Shown here: one piece after another, positions 59,169 through 64,000 of the stretch
Position numbering within the stretch: the first letter of the stretch is position 1
Layout: each line of letters starts with the position of its first letter
Origin: Marisediminicola sp040546025
Lineage (GTDB): Bacteria > Actinomycetota > Actinomycetes > Actinomycetales > Microbacteriaceae
Length of the DNA: 64,000 nt
Direction: 5' to 3'
Assembly: GCF_040546025.1 (NCBI RefSeq)
Contig: NZ_JBEPNA010000011.1
Location: 37,146 to 101,145, forward strand
The notes under the pieces: model-generated
Databases searched by the model: none
Told to the model about the DNA's origin: nothing
What the model saw: only the letters and a program-made list of their open reading frames with translations
Translations under genes and position numbers: made by a program

Positions 59169-59782
59169 GCTGGACGATCGTGATCCCGGTCAAGCGTCTC
59201 GACGAGGCGAAGAGCCGACTGCGGCCCGACCTCGCGGATGTCGCCGATCTCGCGCTCGCATTCGCGACCGACACCATCGTCGCCGCCCGGAACAGCGTTC
59301 TGGTCGACGAGGTCATTGTCGTTACCCCCGATGCGCGGGTCGTCGAGCGCGCAACGGCGTTGGGCGCGTGGATCGTGCCCGACCCCGGCACCGGGCTCAA
59401 CGCCGCGGCGACGGCAGGGATCCGCGCCGCGCGCACCCGCTGCGTCGCCGTGCTCACGGGAGACCTCCCCGCCCTCGATACCGCCGACCTCGACCGCGCC
59501 CTGCACCTCGCCGAACTGTTCGAGCTGTCCATGGTGGCCGATCATGGCGGCATCGGAACGACCCTCATCGCCTCCTCGAACGGAGCCGCGCTCGAACCAC
59601 GGTTCGGGCCCAGCTCGCGGGAGCGGCACGAGGCGGCCGGCCACGCCGTCCTCGCGCTCCCCGTCGGGTCGGCGCTGCGCTGGGACGTCGACACCGTCAC
59701 CGACCTCGCGACAGCTCTGACCCTCGGCGTCGGCGAGGCCACGGCGAGCGTCGTGTCGACGAGGGCAGGGCACCCCGCCTAG
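59165..59782 (+). CDS. cofC: 2-phospho-L-lactate (phosphoenolpyruvate) guanylyltransferase
   Basis: A 205-residue nucleotidyltransferase supplying the activated lactyl or enolpyruvyl group for F420 side-chain assembly (FbiD in mycobacteria, which uses PEP). CofC features: WTIVIPVKRLDEAKSRL at the N-terminus (the conserved VKxLxxAKSRL motif), TPDARVVERATALGAWIVPDPGTGLNAA (in parts), VLTGDLPALDTADLDRAL near 98 with metal Asp, and a late LRWDVDTVTDLATAL. GTG 59165 lies within the transglutaminase stop, so cofC is translated from that mRNA. It converges on cofD, leaving 9 bases between stops. Confidence 0.9.
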   Translation: MSWTIVIPVKRLDEAKSRLRPDLADVADLALAFATDTIVAARNSVLVDEVIVVTPDARVVERATALGAWIVPDPGTGLNAAATAGIRAARTRCVAVLTGDLPALDTADLDRALHLAELFELSMVADHGGIGTTLIASSNGAALEPRFGPSSRERHEAAGHAVLALPVGSALRWDVDTVTDLATALTLGVGEATASVVSTRAGHPA

Positions 59783-59791
59783 CGCGACAGG

Positions 59792-60780
59792 TCAGCCGCT
59801 CCGCGCGCCGACCCGATCCGCGAGACGCAGGGCGTCGTCGGCGAGCCGCGCCGACCGCGGGAGGTCGTTCATCCACAAGGGCACGGCCGCGGCGCGGATC
59901 CCCGCGCTCTCGATCTCCGGCAGCATGGCGGCATCCGTCTCGTCGACGAGCCACCCGTCGAGGAGGCCGCCGGATCGGCGGGAACCGTAGTGGCGCGCGA
60001 CGGCCACCGCTGTTGCATCGACGCCGATCGCGGCGAGGCAGGCGTCGGCCATGCCGCGCACGGCCCGCCCCTCGATGATCGGCGAGACGCCGACGACCGG
60101 CGCCGCCGTGGCGGCCAGAGCCCCGGCGATGCCCGGGATCGCGACGAGGGTGCCGATCGACACGACGGGGTTGGAGGGCGCGACGAGCACGACGTCGGCG
60201 GACTCGATCGCCTCCACCGCGGCATCCGTGGCCTGGGCACTCTCGATCCCACGCTGCACAAAGCGCCGGGCGGGAATGGCGGCGCGGTGCCGCACCCACC
60301 ACTCCTCGAAGTGGATGACGCGGCGGGCGCCGTCGGACGGGTCGATGATCTCCACATTCGTCTCGACCTCGTCGTCGGTGACGGGAAGCAGGCGCACGCC
60401 GAGATTCCAGCGGGCGCAGAGCCGTGCGGTCGCCTCGGTGAGCGTGAGGCCCTCACGCAACAGCGCTGACCGTGCGATGTGCGTTCCGAGGTCGAGGTCA
60501 CCGAGGGTGAACCAGGGCCAGCCGATGCCGTAGGCGTCGAGTTCTGCGCTGACCCGTTCCGACTCGCCGACGCGGCCCCAGCCGCGGTGGTCGTCGTTCG
60601 CCCCGCCCAGCGTGTACATGATCGAGTCGAGGTCGGGACATACGCGCAGTCCCGTCAGCCACATGTCGTCGCCGGTATTGGCGATCACGGTAATGGCCGC
60701 GTCGGTGCCCGCGAGGTGCTCGCGGAGTCCGCGGGTGAATCGGGCGCCGCCGACGCCGCCGGCCAGCACGGTGATCGCTG

Positions 60781-60784
<4 letters not shown>
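59792..60784 (-). CDS. cofD: 2-phospho-L-lactate transferase
   Basis: A 330-residue enzyme (FbiA in mycobacteria) that transfers the activated phospholactyl or phosphoenolpyruvyl group to Fo, giving F420-0 or dehydro-F420-0. Marks: ITVLAGGVGGARFTRGL at the N-terminus, IANTGDDMWLTGLRVCPDLDSIMYTLGG (in parts) near 36-62, GWPWFTLGDLDLGTHIARSALL, VETNVEI, and LVAPSNPVVSIGTLVAIPGI. ATG 60782-60784 overlaps the stop of the ABC ATPase gene (ATGA), coupling it to the putative F420-0 importer. No fbiC/cofGH (Fo synthase) is present in the window. Confidence 0.93.
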
Positions 60785-61586
<802 letters not shown>

Positions 61587-61590
<4 letters not shown>

Positions 61591-62495
61591 GCGAACCTCC
61601 GCGAGCGTATGACGAGCAGCACGAACACCGGGGCGCCGATGACGGCCGTGACGATTCCGACGGGGAGCTCCCGCGGATCGAACAGGGCACGGGCGGCGGT
61701 GTCACACCAGATCAGGAAAATGGCGCCCGACAGCGCGGCCAGCGGTAGCAGGGCCCGGTGCTGGGCCCCGACGATGAGGCGCACGGCGTGGGGGAGGATG
61801 AGGCCGACGAAGCCGATCGATCCGCTTACCGAGACCCTCCCGCCGACCATGAGCGGGATGCCGATCACGACGACCGCGGCGACGGCGATGGCGACAGCGG
61901 GCCACCGTGCGCCGGCGAGGGAGCCGAGCAGCCACGAGATGATCTCGCGATAGGAGTCCCCCGTCGCCGTCCAGAAGATGACGAAACTCGTGAGTGCGGC
62001 GCCGAGGCTCGAGACCGCGATTCCGGCGAGGATCATCCGGCTCGGGGTGATGGCGGAGCCGGAGCCGGCGATCAACAGCGTCGCCGCGAGGGCGACGAGC
62101 GCGCCGAGAAACGCCGCCGCCGGCAGCAGCACCGAGACGCCGAGCACCAACACGGCGACGGCGCCGAGCGACGCCCCGGAGGAGAGGCCCAGCAGATAGG
62201 GGTTGGCGAGTGGGTTGCGGGTGATCGCCTGCATCACCGCGCCGGAGACTGCCAGGCCCGCGCCGACCGCCGCGGCCGTGAGCACCCGGGGCAATCGCAG
62301 TTCCCAGACGATTCCGTCGCGCAGCGGGGACAGGGGGGTTACCCCGAGGCCGAGGTGGCTGGCGATCGAGGCCCAGACCTCGTCGAACCGGATGTCTGCC
62401 GGCCCGAAGGTCACCGCGGCGGCGATCGACGCGACGAGCGCCGCCGCGAGTGTGAGCGAGGCGACGAGGATGCGCGGAGGGCGGGCCGTGCGCAC
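61587..62495 (-). CDS. FecCD-type ABC permease (putative F420-0 importer), apparently missing the coupling loop
   Basis: A 302-residue permease of the BtuC/FecCD family. The first part is normal: WELRLPRVLTAAAVGAGLAVSG, MQAITRNPLANPYLLGLSSGA. The last part is also normal: GSIGFVGLILPHAVRL and ELPVGIVTAVIGAPVFVLL. Between VVVIGIPLM (ending at 216) and GGRVSVSGSIG the usual 35-40 residues containing the LNxLxLGxxxAxxLG segment are absent. In BtuC that segment is the cytoplasmic loop touching the ATPase. The frame is intact across the junction near 61850. It may be a subfamily trait or a deletion making the transporter inactive. Start ATG 62493-62495, six bases after the stop of the binding-protein gene. 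Confidence 0.82.
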
Positions 62496-62501
62496 GCTCA
62501 G

Positions 62502-63503
62502 CTACTCGACATCGACGGCTGCGAGCTGCTGTGCGAGATCCGCCGTGGCCGAGACGTTGCGCACGCCGGCCTCACCCGCCGCGAACGGAACTACCAGGTA
62601 GCGTGAGGACTGCACCGCGCCGAGGGCCGCGGTGGCGGGGTTCGACTCGAGAAGCTCGATCTTGCTCGCGGCGGCGTTCCACGAGGCATCCACGAGCACG
62701 ATCACGTCAGGGTCCGAGTCGATGATGGCCTCCCAGCCGAGCGGGCTCCAGGTGTCGGCGACATCGGCGGCGATGTTCGTCAGCCCGAGGCGCTCCATCA
62801 TCATCTGCGGTGCCCCGATGCCGGCGCCGACATAGGGGGTATCGGTGCCCGAGGAATTCCAGAGCACGGTCAGGCCCCGGTCGTCGGCCTCGATCGCCTC
62901 GAGGGCGGAGCGCTGCTCGGCCACTAGGTCGGCGGCGGCCTCCTCCGCGTGGAACACCCGTCCGGCCTCGGCAATCTCCGTGAAGACCTCGTCGAAGGTG
63001 AGCTTCTCGGGCTGGTAGCCGGCCTCCTTGCACGCGGACGGCGCCACGTAAGTACCGACGCCGAGCCCGGCGAGGCCAGCAGCCTCCGCGGTGAGCATCG
63101 ACTCCCAGCCCGCGAAGACGAAGTCGGGCTCGAGCTCGAGCACGGACTCCTGGCTCGGCGCGAAATCAGAGATGACGGGAATGTCCGCCGCAGCCGCGGC
63201 CCACTCCTCGGGAACGGGGCCGTCTTGGAAGGCAGACCCAATCACACGGTCCGCGAGCCCGAGCGCGATCAGCAGTTCGGTGGACGTCGACTTGATGGTG
63301 ACGATGCGCTCCGGGGCGGCCGCAGCCGTGTCGACGTCGCTGCCGCAGTTGTCGATGACCGCCTCGGCAGGAGCGGCGGAGCTTTCGGCGCCGGTCGACG
63401 TGCTGGAACAGCCGGTGAGGGCGAGAAGACCCGCCGCGGTCGGGCCGGTCAGGGGGCGGATGCGGCGGGGGAGGGTGATGAGGCTGCGCGCGAGGTTTGT
63501 CAT
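62502..63503 (-). CDS. ABC transporter substrate-binding lipoprotein (putative F420-0 importer)
   Basis: A 333-residue TroA/BtuF-type binding protein with lipobox LALTGC (Cys32). The mature chain follows the class III fold: PERIVTIKSTSTELLIALGLADRVIG (in parts) near 63-88, PSQESVLELEPDFVFAGW near 115, a long backbone helix (residues about 170-205) and the second lobe with TWSPLGWEAIIDSDPDVIVLVD. It opens a three-gene cassette coupled to cofD. The match with the actinobacterial F420-0 binding protein (TIGR03868 type) is by gene order and general fold; a siderophore or cobamide ligand is the alternative. ATG at 63501-63503. Confidence 0.85.
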   Translation of the reverse strand: MTNLARSLITLPRRIRPLTGPTAAGLLALTGCSSTSTGAESSAAPAEAVIDNCGSDVDTAAAAPERIVTIKSTSTELLIALGLADRVIGSAFQDGPVPEEWAAAAADIPVISDFAPSQESVLELEPDFVFAGWESMLTAEAAGLAGLGVGTYVAPSACKEAGYQPEKLTFDEVFTEIAEAGRVFHAEEAAADLVAEQRSALEAIEADDRGLTVLWNSSGTDTPYVGAGIGAPQMMMERLGLTNIAADVADTWSPLGWEAIIDSDPDVIVLVDASWNAAASKIELLESNPATAALGAVQSSRYLVVPFAAGEAGVRNVSATADLAQQLAAVDVE

Positions 63504-63720
63504 GGTGTCTCTCGGTCGGTCGGCAGCAGGAGCGCGAGTTGACTAGCGGGGAGACCTGCCGCCCCAAATCCGGGACCGACGCACCGCACCACATCCGGTG
63601 CAGGGGCCTGATAAGCCCAGTTTAGCGACCACCGGCGCGGGCGACACGCCCGGGCAGCGGCCGGGATTTGCTCAGCCCCCGACCGCCACGTAGTGTTTCC
63701 TCTTGTCGCCCCAAAGGTTC
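63504..63720. other. Non-coding leader of the F420-0 ABC operon, GC-rich with hairpins
   Basis: This gap holds the promoter and leader of the minus-strand ABC operon. I see a stem CGGGCG-ACA-CGCCCG at 63638-63652 and, on the + strand, AGCGGGGAGACCTGCC at 63545-63560, which resembles a B12 box in 14 of 16 positions but points away from the operon. No open frame here looks like a gene, and no promoter hexamers are convincing. Confidence 0.5.
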
Positions 63721-64000
63721 GCCCAGCCGCAGTGCTGAACGGCCTCAAGAGGGACAAAATCCGGTTTCGAAGTAGTTCTTGGTAGCAAGAACCCGACTTC
63801 GGAGCATAGGATGGTAACCCGCTTGGACCGCTAATCTCCTCGCCGCCTCCGGTGGTAAGGATGACGGAGTCCAGGTGGTAAGGTTGTGAAGTTGCCCTGA
63901 GGCTGCCCTGTGAGGGTGTGGTGCAGGAGCGTCCGATCCTTGAGAACTCAACAGCGTGCACAATGTCAAATGCCAAAAACCTCGTGTGTGGATCCCGTTT
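63721..64000 (+). promoter_or_regulatory. Probable promoter and leader of an rRNA operon (16S gene beyond the window)
   Basis: The segment CCTTGAGAACTCAACAGCG near 63939-63957, followed by a sudden A/T-rich stretch with ATGTCAAATGCCAAAAACC, is typical of actinobacterial 16S rRNA leaders. Upstream are three related blocks: GGATGGTAAC at 63810, GGTGGTAAGGAT at 63851 and GGTGGTAAGGTT at 63874, with a TAGGAT box at 63807-63812, which suggests multiple promoters. No protein gene is supported here. Confidence 0.6.

Noticed and set aside
63350..63562. Cobalamin riboswitch for the ABC operon
   Set aside because: The only box-like match is on the wrong strand and the core upstream elements are not in place.
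63500..63976. Minus-strand open frame in the right-hand leader
   Set aside because: No coding character, overlaps the probable rRNA promoter region.

Overview
The window is about 64 kb of high-GC actinobacterial chromosome. Gene content and order point to the family Microbacteriaceae: a non-mycolic actinobacterium with F420 enzymes, DUF3515 next to thiL, rsmD, recG and coaD, a MoxR/DUF58/transglutaminase cluster, many GTG starts, GTGA/ATGA overlaps, and a conserved-looking rRNA leader at the right edge. Genus assignment is an inference; no rRNA gene lies inside the window.

Left part (1-10.6 kb): mostly housekeeping amino-acid metabolism. It holds the end of ilvC, then serA, leuB, ilvE, a fumarylacetoacetase-type hydrolase, a YeiH-type transporter, gltX and a thioredoxin-reductase-like flavoprotein. 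Between 11.3 and 22 kb the content is more variable: tRNA-Gln(CTG) with an orphan subtilase, a coupled pair of exported phosphatases (phosphodiesterase and PhoD), fgd (F420-dependent glucose-6-phosphate dehydrogenase), a Met/Cys-rich cytosolic copper-storage-like protein, an MFS exporter and a MerR regulator. From 22.1 to 27.6 kb is a lactate island: FadR-type regulator, lactate permease and a large FAD/Fe-S lactate dehydrogenase, with a match to the FadR-family operator in the divergent promoter. An exported M28 peptidase with a structured leader follows.

The 31-33.2 kb segment, just after tRNA-Glu(CTC), looks like a patch of gene decay: a C-terminal remnant of a secreted protein, a small ORF broken at its start, and a YqhA/UPF0114 membrane-protein gene with an in-frame TGA where the reading frame calls for Trp. 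Next comes terC under a yybP-ykoY (manganese) riboswitch, then a leucine/valine-type dehydrogenase, leuCD, murA-plsC-gpsA-ddl, a polar amino-acid ABC importer, DUF3515, thiL, rsmD, an acyl-CoA dehydrogenase, CorA, recG and coaD.

The right end (52.8-63.5 kb) is centred on coenzyme F420: an FGD-like F420 oxidoreductase, cofE, then moxR-DUF58-transglutaminase translationally coupled to cofC, and on the other strand a FecBCD-type ABC cassette coupled to cofD. The cassette matches in arrangement the one proposed in actinobacteria as an F420-0 importer. Its permease lacks about 40 residues covering the loop that normally couples to the ATPase, and its ATPase has a shortened Walker B. No Fo synthase is present in the window. 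The last 280 bases look like the promoter/leader of an rRNA operon whose 16S gene would begin beyond the window.
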